The notes under the pieces are model-generated. The model searched no databases. It worked only from the letters and a program-made list of their open reading frames with translations, and was not told the DNA's origin. The translations under genes and the position numbers were made by a program. A stretch of 64,000 nt of DNA, from assembly GCF_020360975.1 (NCBI RefSeq), contig NW_025408677.1:1612001-1676000 (forward strand), read 5' to 3'. Source of the stretch: Hirsutella rhossiliensis (Eukaryota > Ascomycota > Sordariomycetes > Hypocreales > Ophiocordycipitaceae). Shown here piece after piece: positions 49,521 through 61,940 of the stretch (position 1 is its first letter; each line of letters opens with the position of its first letter).

Positions 49521-50582
49521 TTAACGGAGGAGTCGGACGATTTCTCCATTTCCTTCTTCTTGAAGTCTTGTGCTTTCTCCGTCATCTTCTTTGCCCATGG
49601 ATTGAGTCGAGGATTTCTTGATCTTCTTCTCAACCTTCTGATCAGGAGTCCAGCCATCAGGCCGAGCTGATTTGATGAGATAGAAGCAATCTACGAAGCG
49701 GTGATATTCTCCGCAGACACACATAGGAACACCATCAGCGTTCTTGCTTGAAGACCACTTAGGCTTGTCCTCTTTCCTCTCCGATTTCTCTCCCTTGCCT
49801 TGGAAGGCAGCTCCGAATGATCCTTTGCTGTTGTTGGCGGCCTTGATTCGGTGAGCTCGTTCAAAGATCTCACTGATCTTAATGCCGTCCGGGAAGTCCG
49901 TCTTCCAATCAGGCTTGCCGAATACGGCCTCGTCTTCCATTTTGTTGACCCAATAGTCTGTGAATGGGGCGTTGATGGACGAAACAGCCTGTAGGAAATC
50001 TTGGGTAGGGCGAAGGTCCTGGACATCAGGAAGCCCTAATTGCTTTGCCTCAGTGAGGACTTTCTGCCATTGGGTGACCCAAGCTTCGATCTTGGTCCTG
50101 TTTGGCGACTGAAGGGTGGAACGATAACGCTGAACAACTTCCCTCTCGAGTGCCCAGTCGGTTGGGGCCACACGAGCCTGAAGCAAGGCAAGTTGCTTTG
50201 CAACGTCGTGTTCCTCGGCAATGGTGCTGTAGTAGTTGCCGATGGTCTTGACGATGTGTTGTTGAAGGCTGGCGAGTGCCTTCACTTGATCCCTATACCC
50301 TTGAAGCTTCGAGCGGTATTGGGTGTGGAGGAATTCGAGACGGCGAAATTCCTCCGAGGTCAGATCCACGAGATCAGATGCTTCGTGGTTGATTTGTCGG
50401 AATGTTGGTTCAACTGGCTGCTGAAGAACCGGCTTACCCTCCTTGACGGCAGGGTCCAGAAAGTCCCAAAGACTGTGGGACGTGGCGAATTTCTTGATGA
50501 TAGAAATCCATTGTTTCCAGTCGCAAGGGCCGTTGAGCACGGTGCCCTTGGAAGAGCCATCAAGATCTAGAGCTGAGCTCAT
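49521..50582 (-). CDS. Copia-2 Gag protein
   Basis: Intact 353-aa frame from the ATG at 50582; the open frame extends 33 bases further upstream only through TTG. It is the structural protein that would form virus-like particles and bind element RNA. It opens with a copia-type gag domain (WKQWISIIKKFATSHSLWDF near the N-terminus), continues with charged helical sequence, and has a C-terminal zinc-knuckle variant CVCGEYHRFVDC (C-x-C-x4-H-x4-C) near 49720. The frame ends soon after a Lys-rich segment. The neighbouring frame at 49657-49430 continues the expected protein, so a frameshift probably separates gag from pol. This is the only retrotransposon gene in the window without RIP stops. Activity is unknown. 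Confidence 0.85.
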   Translation of the reverse strand: MSSALDLDGSSKGTVLNGPCDWKQWISIIKKFATSHSLWDFLDPAVKEGKPVLQQPVEPTFRQINHEASDLVDLTSEEFRRLEFLHTQYRSKLQGYRDQVKALASLQQHIVKTIGNYYSTIAEEHDVAKQLALLQARVAPTDWALEREVVQRYRSTLQSPNRTKIEAWVTQWQKVLTEAKQLGLPDVQDLRPTQDFLQAVSSINAPFTDYWVNKMEDEAVFGKPDWKTDFPDGIKISEIFERAHRIKAANNSKGSFGAAFQGKGEKSERKEDKPKWSSSKNADGVPMCVCGEYHRFVDCFYLIKSARPDGWTPDQKVEKKIKKSSTQSMGKEDDGESTRLQEEGNGEIVRLLR

Positions 50583-50640
50583 TGTGGAAGCTATTCTGCG
50601 CAGCGGAGTGAACAAGAATAAGATACCCAGTCAGTGGCAG

Positions 50641-50654
50641 ACCGGGCTCATAAC
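50641..50654 (-). other. Copia-2 primer binding site
   Basis: Minus strand GTTATGAGCCCGGT directly follows the 5' LTR. TTATGAGCCC is complementary to the anticodon region of initiator tRNA-Met, indicating half-tRNA priming. Copia-1 has the RIP-mutated version. Confidence 0.7.
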
Positions 50655-50925
50655 TATCGCACGGAGGATGAGCAAGTGGGCATAAAGATCAGGGACTGGA
50701 AGACTCTTGATTCTGCTATCTAAGGTGGGAAAGAGGCGAGATCTTTATAGACTGCCTGAATATGAGAATGGAAGGGAATGGTAGTGAATGGAAGCATCTG
50801 ATCGGATCATCTGGAAGCCACTGATGCGTTGATGATGCCTCCTAGAAGTTTCTGTGGGGAAATGTGGAAACGGACTGTGCGAATAGGGGGTCAGACTGTT
50901 GGAGGCTGATATCCTATGTGTGACA
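50655..50925 (-). repeat. Copia-2 5' LTR
   Basis: 271 bp, identical to 47390-47658 except for one extra G at two sites. Confidence 0.93.
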
Positions 50926-51026
50926 TCCTTTTAGCTCCTTCTTTAAAACCTATTTTTTAGCTTCCTAGGTCCCTTATACTAAGAGATATCTCCGAGAACA
51001 ACGAAATTAAGCTACGCTTCGCGATA

Positions 51027-54000
51027 TACCCCCTTAGCTATAGCCTGCCCTTATAGAAAGGGTAAAGCTAAATACCTAAGCTAGTAAGCGTATAAAGGAG
51101 GTCTTAGTCTATACTTATCCCCTATTTAAGAAATCCGGGTTTTAGCCTTAAGCTCTTTTAGACCTAATTTAGAAAAAAAGGGCCTTAAGGAAGATATTAA
51201 GTCCTATAAGAAAGGGGGGCTTTTCTAAGGATAAGTCCTTAAAAAAGAGGCCTTTTAAGAAAAATAAGTTTTAATTAAGCTAGGGGCCCTCCTTTAAGAT
51301 AAGTCCTAATTCCTTTCTTTAGCTATAAGTATCTCCTTCCTCTTATATACTATTAGCTCCTCTTATAGACTCTTAAGGCGGGCTTCTAAGGATAGCTTTT
51401 CTTAAACGTCTTTTAGCCTAATTTACTATAAAAAGATAGCTAGCTTCTACTTTAGTAAGGGCTTTATAAGACCGTTAGCTTTTATCGATACTATTAAAAC
51501 CTAATAAATAGAAATAAGTCCCTTTTAGACCTCTTAGCGTAACTAATACTAATAGATATTAATATATTATAGCTAGGTTAATAGCTTACTATTTTCTATA
51601 AGAATTTATATAGTCTATATATTATTATATTTTATAGTTAATAGGGTCGGAATTTATAGTTATAAAGATATTAATAGCTAGCTAAGAAAAATCGCTTCTT
51701 TTAACGCTTTTAAAAGAGCTAGTAGCTCTACCTCTATATTAAAAGTCGTAATAGTAGCTTACTTTAAAGCTCTCTAAGTAATAGTTCCTTTAAAAAGGGA
51801 TATAATATACCCTTATAAGCTCTTTTTATCTAAGGAATTATCTATAAAGGACGAATCGCTTAAATAAAGGAAGATTTTAGTAGCTAATTTCCTTCCTTAC
51901 CCTTTTAAGCGTAGACTATATAATCTTATTAAATAGAGATAAAGGATTGCTTAGTTTACTACTTCTTAGTACCTAGGGCTAGGATTCTAGTTATACTTAG
52001 CTAGCTAAGAGACTATAAAAGAGATATCCGGTTTAGTAGAAATAGCTAAAAAATAGTAAGGAGCCTACCTTCTATTAATATTAGTATTTCTCTTACTCCC
52101 TAGCTTAAAAGGACGGATTAAGTAAAAGCTCTTTATCTAATATTAATATAAAGGGAAGCTTCTTATTAAGGGATTTAAGGAGGAATTTATAAGCGACTTT
52201 ATCGATATAAGCGTCCTAGGTAAGCTAGATAGTTTATTAGGACCTATTTTAAAGGATTTATATTCTTAGGAACTACTTTAGCTCCCTTAGCTTAGTTATC
52301 TTATACCTTTATTATAGGCCTTTTATAGCCTCCTTAGTAGTTACTTCTTCCTCTTTTAGGTAGGCCTAGATAATATTATTAACGTAGTAAAAGACTATAA
52401 TTTTACCCTTCTATATTATATATAGTTCTTAAGAGACTTTCGTAAAGCTTAGGGCTTTAAGGGAACCGGTTAAATACTATTACTAAAGAAAGGGTAATCT
52501 TTATAGTCTATATAGAGCTTTCCTAAGCTATAGAACCTTTCCTAGCTATTAAAAACTAAGAGGAAGTTATATATAGATAACTTCTTCTTCCTTAAAAAGG
52601 TAGTTAATAAAAGCGTTAACTATATCTATCTAATTAAGCTTAAGGTCGAATTCTACTACTATAGCTATAAGGGTCTAAAAAGATATCCCTACTAAGGTAG
52701 TTACCTTAGTAAGTAGATCCCCTTTTTCTTATTATTTCCTATAGATAACTAGCTAGGCTTTATACTTTTAAAGGAAGCTATATTTATTAGTCTTATAGAT
52801 AAAGACCTACTTATAGCTAAGGACCTATTTTCCTCTTACCCTTTCTTTAAGGACCTCTTTAAAAGAACCTATCTCTTTATATAAGGCTAGGTAGTCTTTC
52901 TAGGCCTAGAAAAACTAGTCTTTAAAGGGGTGTTTTTCTAGCTACTTTTAGTTTACTAGTAGGTCTAGGAGGTCTCTTTTATATACCTTCCTTATTAATA
53001 TTAGCTTAAAAAGCTAGCTTACTATAAACGCTTTATAGGAACCGTCTTTTATTAGCGTTAGATAGAAGTTAGAAAAACGATTAAAATAAAGGAGAGGTTA
53101 GTCTTCTTTTATATTAGGCCCTATACCTTCCTTTACTTCTTAAAGTAGGGATAAAAAGGCAGCTAAGTAATCTTTTAAGAGAGGTGCCTTTCCTACCCCT
53201 TTAAGGGTCGAAATAAGAAGACTAATAAAAAAAGCTACTTTTAGATCTTCTTCTTATTTTATAAGAGGAGGCGTAGGAAGGTAGGCGTATTCTAGCTCTA
53301 CTACTTTCTTATAGTCTCTTTCTTTATCTAGATTATTTAATCTAGTAGCTTCCTCTTTTTCTTTAAAGTTAGCGTTATCCTTAACTACTTCGATATTAGT
53401 TTCTTCTTTTATTTCCTTATCTAGGGCCTCTTTTTATAACTATTAAGAAGGGGGGATTAAAATCTTTTAAATTAGCTAACGTTATAAGAGTAAGAAGGGC
53501 TATTAATCCCTCTTTCCGTTAAAGAAGCTAGATTCGTTAAAAATTATATCCCTAGTTAAAATAACCTTTTATAAAAAAGGAATCTAGATCTAGAAGATAT
53601 TTATAGAATTATAACTAACGAGGTAACTAATAAAAGCTCTAGGATTAAGCTTTCTTTTCTTCTTTCTTTTTAGCTATATATCGGTAGTTATAACGTATAC
53701 CTTATAACCGTAAGTATAAAGATAGGCTAATAAGGCCCTCTTTTTTATAAAGAGCTCGAGGGGGGATTTCTAGTCTATCCCTTAGGTAGTCCCTTTAAGG
53801 GTCCGGTTCTATAAGTAATAGGCGGTCTTAACGACTTCCCTTTAAAGGTTATAAGGAAGCTTTATAGTAAGTCTTATTATATAGGCCCTTTCTATTATAG
53901 CACCCCTTAATCTTTCTGCCCCTCCGTTTTAGGCCTAGGTATTTAGTGCTAATAAGAGGGGTAAAATGCCCCCTTTTTAAAGCTAATTTAAGATATCTTT

Positions 54001-56383
54001 CGTAAATAGCTCTTTATTAAACTATATCTTCTTTACCTTATAGCTAAAGTAGGATTTTATTTAGTTAAAGAGGTCTTAGAGGGTAGACTAGTTATACTTA
54101 CTTAGGTAGGTCCGTAAGAAATAAGGGAAAACCATCCCTAAAAAAGCATCTATATAAAATATTACCTTAACAAAGCTTTCTTAATCCTTAGAGACGTTAG
54201 TTTAGTCGACCTAAATTTCCTTATACGGCTAGTCTAGCTATAAAGGGGTTTATCTAGAAATTTATCTCTTAGTTTTTCCTTAGCTATAGTATTTATATTT
54301 AATAGTCTTTAAGCCTTTTATTCGTACGCCCTATTATTAGCCTAGCTTATATAAAGCTAGGGGGCCTAGGTAACTAAGTCGTATATATTAAAGAAGGCCG
54401 TCTTCTTAGGCTACTAAAAGAGTATCCTTTAAACCTACCTTCTATTAAGTAGGGAAAGCTAACTTCTTAAGATATTCCTTTTTAAAGATAGGTTGGAATT
54501 TAAGAATATATTAACCGGATTTTTCCTCGATAAGCTTAATCGTTTAATTCTTCTAGACTAGCCTTATAGGCTTAGACGTTATATCCTAAAAGATTCCTTT
54601 CTCTTAAAGAAAGCTGAAGGAAATTAAGCTTATTAAAAATTAAGGGTAAAAAGCTACCCTTTTTCGTCGAAGAATTTATATAGTCCTATTAAGTAGTTTT
54701 ATCGTAAAATTCACCCTTCTATACCCCTCTATCTATATAGTTAATTCCCTAGTAATAAAGTATTCCCTTTATACCTTTTTAAAGGACTAGAATTATAAGA
54801 GTATATTATAAATATTAAGGGAAGTACTAGAGTTAAAGATAGCTAATATTCGTAGGGGATAGTTAAAGGGCTTTAACGGTTAGTCTTAGCTTTATTAATC
54901 TATAAGGAAGATAAAAGCTGGATTTATTATACTAACGAATTTTCCTTAAATTTACGGCTTAAATAAAAGCAGCGGCGTTAGTTACTATTTCTTAGTAACT
55001 TAAATCTCGTCTATCCTTTTCTATAATAAGGGGTCCTCCTTAAGAGACTATTATACTATTTCTTATAGCCTCTTTAAAGGGTTAACTCCTTTAAGTCGGT
55101 TTTCCTTAAAGACCTATTAGTATTATAATAACTAATAGCCTAGGGATTTATAGGCTAGGTAGCTATTTTATTTAGTCTTTCGTTTCTTTAAGGAATCCTT
55201 ATCTTAATCTTAAAGGTCTACTTAAAAACCCCCCTCTTTATACCTTATTACTAATATTAATAAGGTTCGATTTCGACTAGTTCCTTAATTTTTCGACTAA
55301 TAGACTAAAAGGTCTATTAAGGGACTAGTTAGGCTAGATAGACTAACGGGGCTAGGGCCGGGCCCGGAGTAAGATATAAAGCTAGGGCTAGGACCGGGGC
55401 AGCTATTAAAGACGGTATTAAGGCTCTTAAGGGAGGTAGAGCTAGAAGGGCAATAGCTATAGTAGTAGCGGGAGCCGTAGTAAGAGGGGCTATAGTAGCT
55501 ATAGGGGTAGTAGGTTAAGCTATCTAGGTTAAGTGCTGGCTAAGAAGGAATAAGACTACTTACTATTATACTTTAATAGCTTCTTTATTTAGTTCCTAGC
55601 TAGCTTTTTAAAAGATAGTTAAGTAACTATTACTAATAGGCTTATTAGTAGAGATATATCCTATAGCTATTAGCTAGAAAGAGCTTTTATTAAGATATAT
55701 TAGTTAGCTTCTTTAAGGATTTCTTCCTACTTAGCTAGCTATAAAGAAGCTAGTAGGTTCCTAGTAAAAAAGGCTCCTAGGTATACTATATAGGTCTTCT
55801 TTATACGGTTAGTTATATATCCCCTTAAGGGAGCTATTAAGGTCTCGAGCTTTAAAAGCTACTACCTAAGGGTCTCTTCTTCTTAAAAAGAGATTAGCTT
55901 TATAGTATTAACGGATTTTATTATCGCTATATATATAGTAGTTAGTAGCTTCGTCTTATAGAGGTACTCCTTATAGTAACTCTTATAGTTACCTAAGGTA
56001 GTAGAAAAAGCTCTTTATTATATAGAGGTTAGCTTAGAGAAGAAGGAAGCTCCCTTTATAAATTCTATTACCCTAGGATAAAAAGGGGGCTTAAAAGGGT
56101 CCTACTTATTAAAGAAGACTAAATTATAAATAGTTCTATCTATATAAGCCTATAGCTCCTTTACCTACTTATCCTAATCTTAGGGCTCTATAAGAATCGT
56201 CCTATAAACCGTAGGGGCGGTAGAGTCGTTTTTTAATATTATTATAAGAAAGGGGGTAGAAAAGTTAATTAAAAATCGGCTTTTTTAATAAGAGGGGTAA
56301 AAGGAAGCTATAAGGAATATAAGAAAGGTGCCTTTTATAGTAGCTAGAAGGTATAGGAATACTATTCCTCTTAAGCTTATAAC
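51027..56383 (-). mobile_element. Copia-1 copy D, internal region
   Basis: Full-length reverse complement of the Copia-1 interior (5.36 kb against 5.11 kb in the complete copy). From low to high coordinates: polypurine tract at 51027, RNase H, RT with active site YVNN at 52375-52386 (both Asp codons GAT/GAC to AAT), integrase, protease, gag (about 55100-55600), and primer site next to 56383. It is strongly RIP-mutated. Confidence 0.87.
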
Positions 56384-56871
56384 TCTTATAAAGAGAGAAA
56401 CGAGAAGTATATATAAAATATATAAAGGTAAAAGTAAAAGTAAGGGGTCGGATAGGTAAGGTAGAGATATTTAAATCTTATAGGGGTAGTAATTATAGTA
56501 GGGGATTAATTATTATATTACCTTAATTTTCTTTCTTTCCTTTATTTAACGCCCCTCTTTATACCTATTTAGTATCTTAATTAATAAAGAAGATCCTACT
56601 TAAAGAAGCTATTAATATCCTTTTAGCTACCGAGCTTTTTACTAGGTTTTCCCCTCTTTTCTAGCTATTACTAGTATATCCGTCTTATCTCTCGCTACCT
56701 TTATAAGAAGCTATCGCTACTTCTACTTCCCTTTATACCCCTACCCTCCTTTCTATACCTCTTTTTAGCTCCTTCTTCCTTCTTTTATACTAGGTATTTT
56801 TAGCTTCCTAGGTTCCCCTTATACTATAGGATATCTCTAAGAACTATAAAATTAAGCTATACTTCGCGATA
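56384..56871 (-). repeat. Copia-1 LTR shared by copies D and E
   Basis: 488 bp from TCTTATAAAG to ACTTCGCGATA. The left side joins the primer-site end of copy D. The right side joins the polypurine-tract end of copy E (TACCCCCTTAGC at 56872). One LTR therefore serves as the 5' LTR of D and the 3' LTR of E. Confidence 0.87.
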
Positions 56872-59769
56872 TACCCCCTTAGCTATAGCCTGCCCTTATA
56901 GAAAGGGTAAAGCTAAAAACCTAGGCCGGTAAGTATATAGAGGAGGTCTTAGTTTATACTTATCCCTTACTTAAAAAATCCGGGTTTTAGCCTTAAGCTC
57001 TTTTAGACTTACTTTTAGGAAAAAGAGGCTTAAAGAGGAAATTAAGTCCTATAAGAAAGGGGGGCTTCTCTAAGGATAGGTCCTTAAAAAGGGGGCCTTT
57101 AAGAAGAATAAGTCTTAATTAAGCTAAGGGCCCTCCTTTAAGATAAGTCTTAATTCCTCTCTTTAGCTATAAATATCTCCTTCCTCTTATATACTATTAG
57201 CTCCTTTTATAATCTCTTAAAGTAGACTTTTAAGGATAGCTTCTCTTAAACGTCTTTTAACTTAATTTACTATAAAAAGATAGCTAGCTTTTACTTTAGT
57301 AAGGGCTTTATAAGACTATTAGCTTTTATTAATACTATTAGAACTTAATAGATAGAAAAAGGTCCCTTTTAGACCTCTTAGCGTAACTAATACTAGTAGA
57401 TATTAATATATTATAGCTAGGTTAATAGCTTACTATTTTCCTTAATAAGAATTCGTATACTCTATATATTATTATATTCTATAGCTAATAGGGACGGAAT
57501 TTATAGTTATAAAGATATTAATAGCTAGCTAAGGAAAATCGCTTCTTTTAATACTTTTAAAAGAGCTAATAGCTTTACTTTTATACTAAAAGTTATAACG
57601 GTAGCTTACTTTAAAGCTCTTTAAGTAATAGTTCCTTTAAAAGGGATATAATATACCTTTATAAGATCTTTATATCTAAGGAATTATTTATAAAGGACGA
57701 ATCGCTTAAATAAAAAAAGAATTTAGCTATTAATTTCCTTTCCTACCCTTTTAAGTATAAACTATATAATCTCGTTAAATAAAGATAAAGGATTACTTAG
57801 TTTATTACTTCTTACTACTTAGGGCTAGGATTCTAGTTATACCTAGCTAGCTAGGAGACTATAAAAGAGATATCCGGTCTAGTAAAAATAGCTAAAAAAG
57901 GTAGGGAGCCTACCTTCTATTAATATTAGTATTTCTTTTACTCCTTAGCTTAAAAGAATAGATTAAGTAAAAGCTCTTTATTTAATATTAGCGTAAAAGG
58001 AAGCTTCTTATAAAGGGAATTAAAGAGGAATTTATAAGCGACCTTATCGATATAGGCGTCTTAGGTAAGCTAGATAGTCTATTAAGACCTATTCTAAAAG
58101 ATTTATATCCTTAAGAACTACTTTATCTCCCTTAGCTTAGTTATCTTATACCTTTATTATAAGCCTTAAATAGCCTCCTTAGTAGTAGCTTCCTCTTCTT
58201 TTAAGTAGGCTTAGATAATATTATTAATATAAAAGAAGACTATAATTTTACCCTTTTATATTATATATAGTTCCTAAGGGACTTTCTTAAAGCTTAGGGC
58301 TTTAAAGGAACTAGTTAAATACTATTACTAAAGAAAAGGTAATCTTTATAGTTTTTATAAAGCTTTCCTAAGCTATAGAACCTTTCTTAGTTATTAGAAA
58401 CTAAGAGGAAGTTATATATAGATAACTTCTTCTTCTTTAAAAAGATAGTTAATAAAAGCATTAACTATATCTATCTAATTAAGCTTAAGGTCGAATTCTA
58501 CTACTATAGCTATAAGGGTCTAAAAAGATATCCCTATTAAGGTAGTTACCTTAATAAGTAGATCCCCTTTTTCTTATTAATTCCTATAGATAACTAGCTA
58601 GGCTTTATACTTTTAAAGGAAGCTATATTTATTAGTCTTATAGATAAAGACCTACTTATAGCTAAGGACCTATTTTCCTTTTACCTTTTCTTTAAGGACT
58701 TCTTTAAAAGACCCTATTTCTTTATATAAGGCTAGGTAGTCTTTCTAAGCCTAGAAAAACTAGTCTTTAAAGGGGTGTTTTTCTAGCTGCTTTTAGTTTA
58801 CTAATAGTTCTAGGAGGTCTCTTTTATATACCTTCCTTACTAATAGCTATAGCTTAAAGAGCTAGCTTACTATAAATACTTTATAAGAACTATCTTTTAT
58901 AAGCGTTAGATAAAAGTTAAAAAAATAATCGAAATAAAGGAGAGGTTAGTTTTCTTTAGTAACTATATCGGGCTCTATACCTTCCTTTACTTCTTAAAGT
59001 AAGGATAAAAAGGTAGCTAGGTAATCCTTTAAGAGAGGTGCCTTTCCTACCCTATTAAGGGTTAAGATAAAAAGACTAACTAAAAAAGCTACTTTTAAAT
59101 CTTCTTTTTATATAAGAGGAAGTATAAGGAGGTAAGTATATTCTAGCTTTACTACTTTCTTATAGACTCCTTCTTTATTTAAATTATTTAATTTAGTAGC
59201 TTCCTTTTCTTTTTTTTTAAAGTTAGCGTTATCCTTAACTACTTTAACGTTAGTTTCTTCTTTTATTTCCTTATCTAAGACCTCTTCTTAAGACTATTAA
59301 AAAGGGGGGATTTAGATCTTTTAAATTAGCTAACGTTATAAAAGTAAGAGGGGCTATTAATCCCTCTTTTTATAGAAAAAGCTAGATTCGTCGAAAATTA
59401 TATCCCTAGTTAAAATAACCTTTTATAAAAGAGGAATCTAGATATAAAAGATATTTATAGAATTATAGCTAATAAGGTAACTAATAAAAGCTCTAAGATT
59501 AAGCTTTCTTTTCTTTTTTCTTTTTAGCTATATATCGGTAGTTATAATATATACCTTATAGCTATAGGTATAAAGGTAAGCTAGTAAGGCCTTCTTCTTT
59601 ATAAAGAGCTTAAAAGGGGATTTCTAGTCTATTCCTTAAGTAGTTCTTTTAAGGGTCTAGTTCTATAAGTAATAAGCGGTCTTAACGACTTCCTTTTAAA
59701 GGTTATAAGGAAGCTTTATAGTAAGTCTTATTATATAAGCCCTTTTTATTATAGTACCTCTTAATCTTT
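56872..59769 (-). mobile_element. Copia-1 copy E, truncated (integrase to 3' end)
   Basis: Reverse complement of Copia-1 from its polypurine tract back to about position 5405 in integrase, where it stops at the Gypsy-1 LTR (59770). The RT active site reads YINN near 58219-58230. Gag, protease and the 5' LTR are absent. Confidence 0.85.
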
Positions 59770-60239
59770 TATAATAACCGGTATTATTCCTAAGGGATAA
59801 ACCTATTAAGGGGTTAATATTAATAGATATAATAGGGCGTAGTCTAAGTAATAATATATATATTACGTTAGTAATAAGTTAGAGGTTATAGACTATAGAC
59901 TATAATTAAGTAATTAAAATTAAAGATAGAATTATAATAAAGATCTATATTAAAAGCTAGAGAGCTATCTATTTAAAAAAGTAAAAGTAAGTAGCTATAT
60001 ATACCTATAAAGACTATCTTTAGATTATAGTCCTAGCTATAATCCCCTTTATAGCTTACTATAGCTTACTTATAAGCTATACTCCTAAGTAGTAATATAT
60101 TTATATAAAGCTTACTTAGCTTATATATACTCTAGGTAAGCTAAGCTTAAGTAACTTTTTATCCTAACTATTATTTTAAGCTACCTTATTATATAAATAT
60201 AGCTAGCTTTCTTATAGCCCGCCAACTATAATTATAATA
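59770..60239 (-). repeat. Gypsy-1 copy F 3' LTR (470-bp subfamily)
   Basis: Reverse-oriented, 470 bp, starting TATAATAACCGG and ending AATTATAATA. It matches 12761-13230, including the variant 5' part, and not the 450-bp LTRs. Confidence 0.85.
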
Positions 60240-61940
60240 TAATATCTCCTCTCCTTTTAGTCTTATCTATAAGACCTACTACTACCTTAGCTACTATATA
60301 TAAATATACCTTTATTGCGTATATATATATTCCTTATTTTATCCTTCTTATCCCTTAGGATATACTATTAATAGTATATTTAGTCGCGTATTAAAAGATC
60401 GTTCGTATAAGACCCTTAAGCGTATTTATTTAGCTAAGTTTATTAATTATCTTAGTTTTAATATTATACTATATTCTTTTTATTTATTATACGGCTTCTA
60501 CTATAAAATACTAAAGAAATCTTCTAAGTATACTAAATATATATAGTAGGGTCGTTCTTATAATATATCGGGTATAGCGATTAGCTTTTATAAGTAACTT
60601 TATTATCTTACTTATTATTTATAGCTAATATATTTCCTAGTATCCTAAATAAATCTAAAGTTTAATCGATTAAATAAAAAAGAAGAAATTACTAAAGAGT
60701 AAATATTAAAAGCTTAAGCCGACTTAAATAAAGCCTTACCTCGTTTAGCGCGGCTTTACTATTAAAAGCGCTAGCTAAAGATAAAGGGAACTAAGATAGT
60801 CTATTAAGGCCTTTATTCCTTAGATAACCTTAATAAGGCTAAGCGCTAAGAATCTAAAGTAGTAGTTAATATTTAGTTTATAAGTAGATTTAATATAATT
60901 AATTAAAATACTATTAGTTTATTAAGCGATTTTATAATACTTAAGGTAGATTTTACTAGTAGAACTATCGAAGTAAAGAACTATAGTAAGTTAAGTACTT
61001 AAGTAGTTCCTAAGTATTTTCTTTTAGTTTATATCCCTTTTACTTAATAAAGTATTCTTATTACTAACTTTATTTTCTTATATTTAGTATTTATTTTACT
61101 TTATATTTTTAATTATTATTAACTTTAATTTTTTCTTATAATTTAGCGTTTTATAGCGCTAGTTTTAATAATAGGATATAAAATATTAAGTATATTTATA
61201 TTATTATTAGTAGCGAAAGTTTATAGTTAACTTTTAAAATAGTTTTCTTAACCTTAAACGGTCTAAGTTTCTTAAAATTTAATTTATTACTTAGTCGTTT
61301 TATTTTAATATTTTATTATATAAAGTAGACTATATCTCCCTCTTAAAAGATTAGTCCTTATAATCTTTTCTAATTATAGTAAGTAAATATTCGATCTTTA
61401 ATAAATTAAAGTTCTTATTATATTTCTTTATATAATATTTATAGCTAATCTACTTATAGTATTACTTATTTTACTTATAGTCCTTATTAAGCAACCTTAA
61501 ATACTTCTAGGTTATATTTATAATTAAGGTATATTAGTAAGAGCTTAGTTATTTTTATAACTAAGTTATTATAAGCTAGTTATACTATTAGTAGCTATTT
61601 AACTTAATTGTTTTATTTATAGCTAATATAGTATTATAAATATTATTTAAGCGTTTAGTTAAGTCGTTTTATTTATTTATTTATAGGTTATAAGCTATAC
61701 TAAGCTTATATTTTATCCTTAATTATATTATAAGAGCTTACTAAAACTTAGCTATAAGTATACTTTCTTTATTAAAAATAATCTTATTTAATAGCTTATA
61801 ATTACTAATAATAGTTTATAAGAATATATATACTAGCTCTTTTATATTACTTACTTCTTTATATAGTAAGAAGTACTTATACTTCGTTAGTCTATTAATA
61901 ATAATAAATATACTATTATACTTAATATTATTATTATTAT
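60240..61940 (-). mobile_element. Gypsy-1 copy F, truncated 3' part
   Basis: Reverse complement of the Gypsy-1 3' untranslated region, chromodomain end (near 61020-61100) and integrase core, matching about 12760 back to 11070 of copy A. It stops near 61940 in a TTA-repeat stretch, where different sequence begins. Heavily RIP-mutated. Confidence 0.82.

Larger units (their letters stand above)
47390..50925 (-). mobile_element. Copia-2, young non-RIP-mutated Copia lacking reverse transcriptase
   Basis: 3,536 bp with LTRs 47390-47658 (269 bp) and 50655-50925 (271 bp) and TSD TCCTT (47385-47389 and 50926-50930). The LTRs differ only by two one-base length differences in G runs. CpA and TpG are normal, so RIP has not acted. 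Reading on the minus strand, gag, protease and integrase are present but RT and RNase H are deleted, with only the last pol codons remaining. It must have moved using proteins of another copy, or lost RT after insertion. Confidence 0.92.
47010..51026 (-). repeat. Copia-1 copy D 3' LTR, split by Copia-2
   Basis: The LTR pieces are 47010-47389 and 50931-51026 (476 bp together), reverse orientation, from TCTTATAAAG to GCTTCGCGATA. The TSD TCCTT of Copia-2 marks the break. Parts of the right piece keep CGCG, so it is only moderately RIP-mutated. Confidence 0.88.

Noticed and set aside
49014..50563. Minor minus-strand frames inside Copia-2 gag
   Set aside because: Alternative frames of the gag coding region, without motifs.
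47835..50685. Several + strand frames of 60-180 codons across Copia-2
   Set aside because: All are antisense shadows of the gag and integrase frames.
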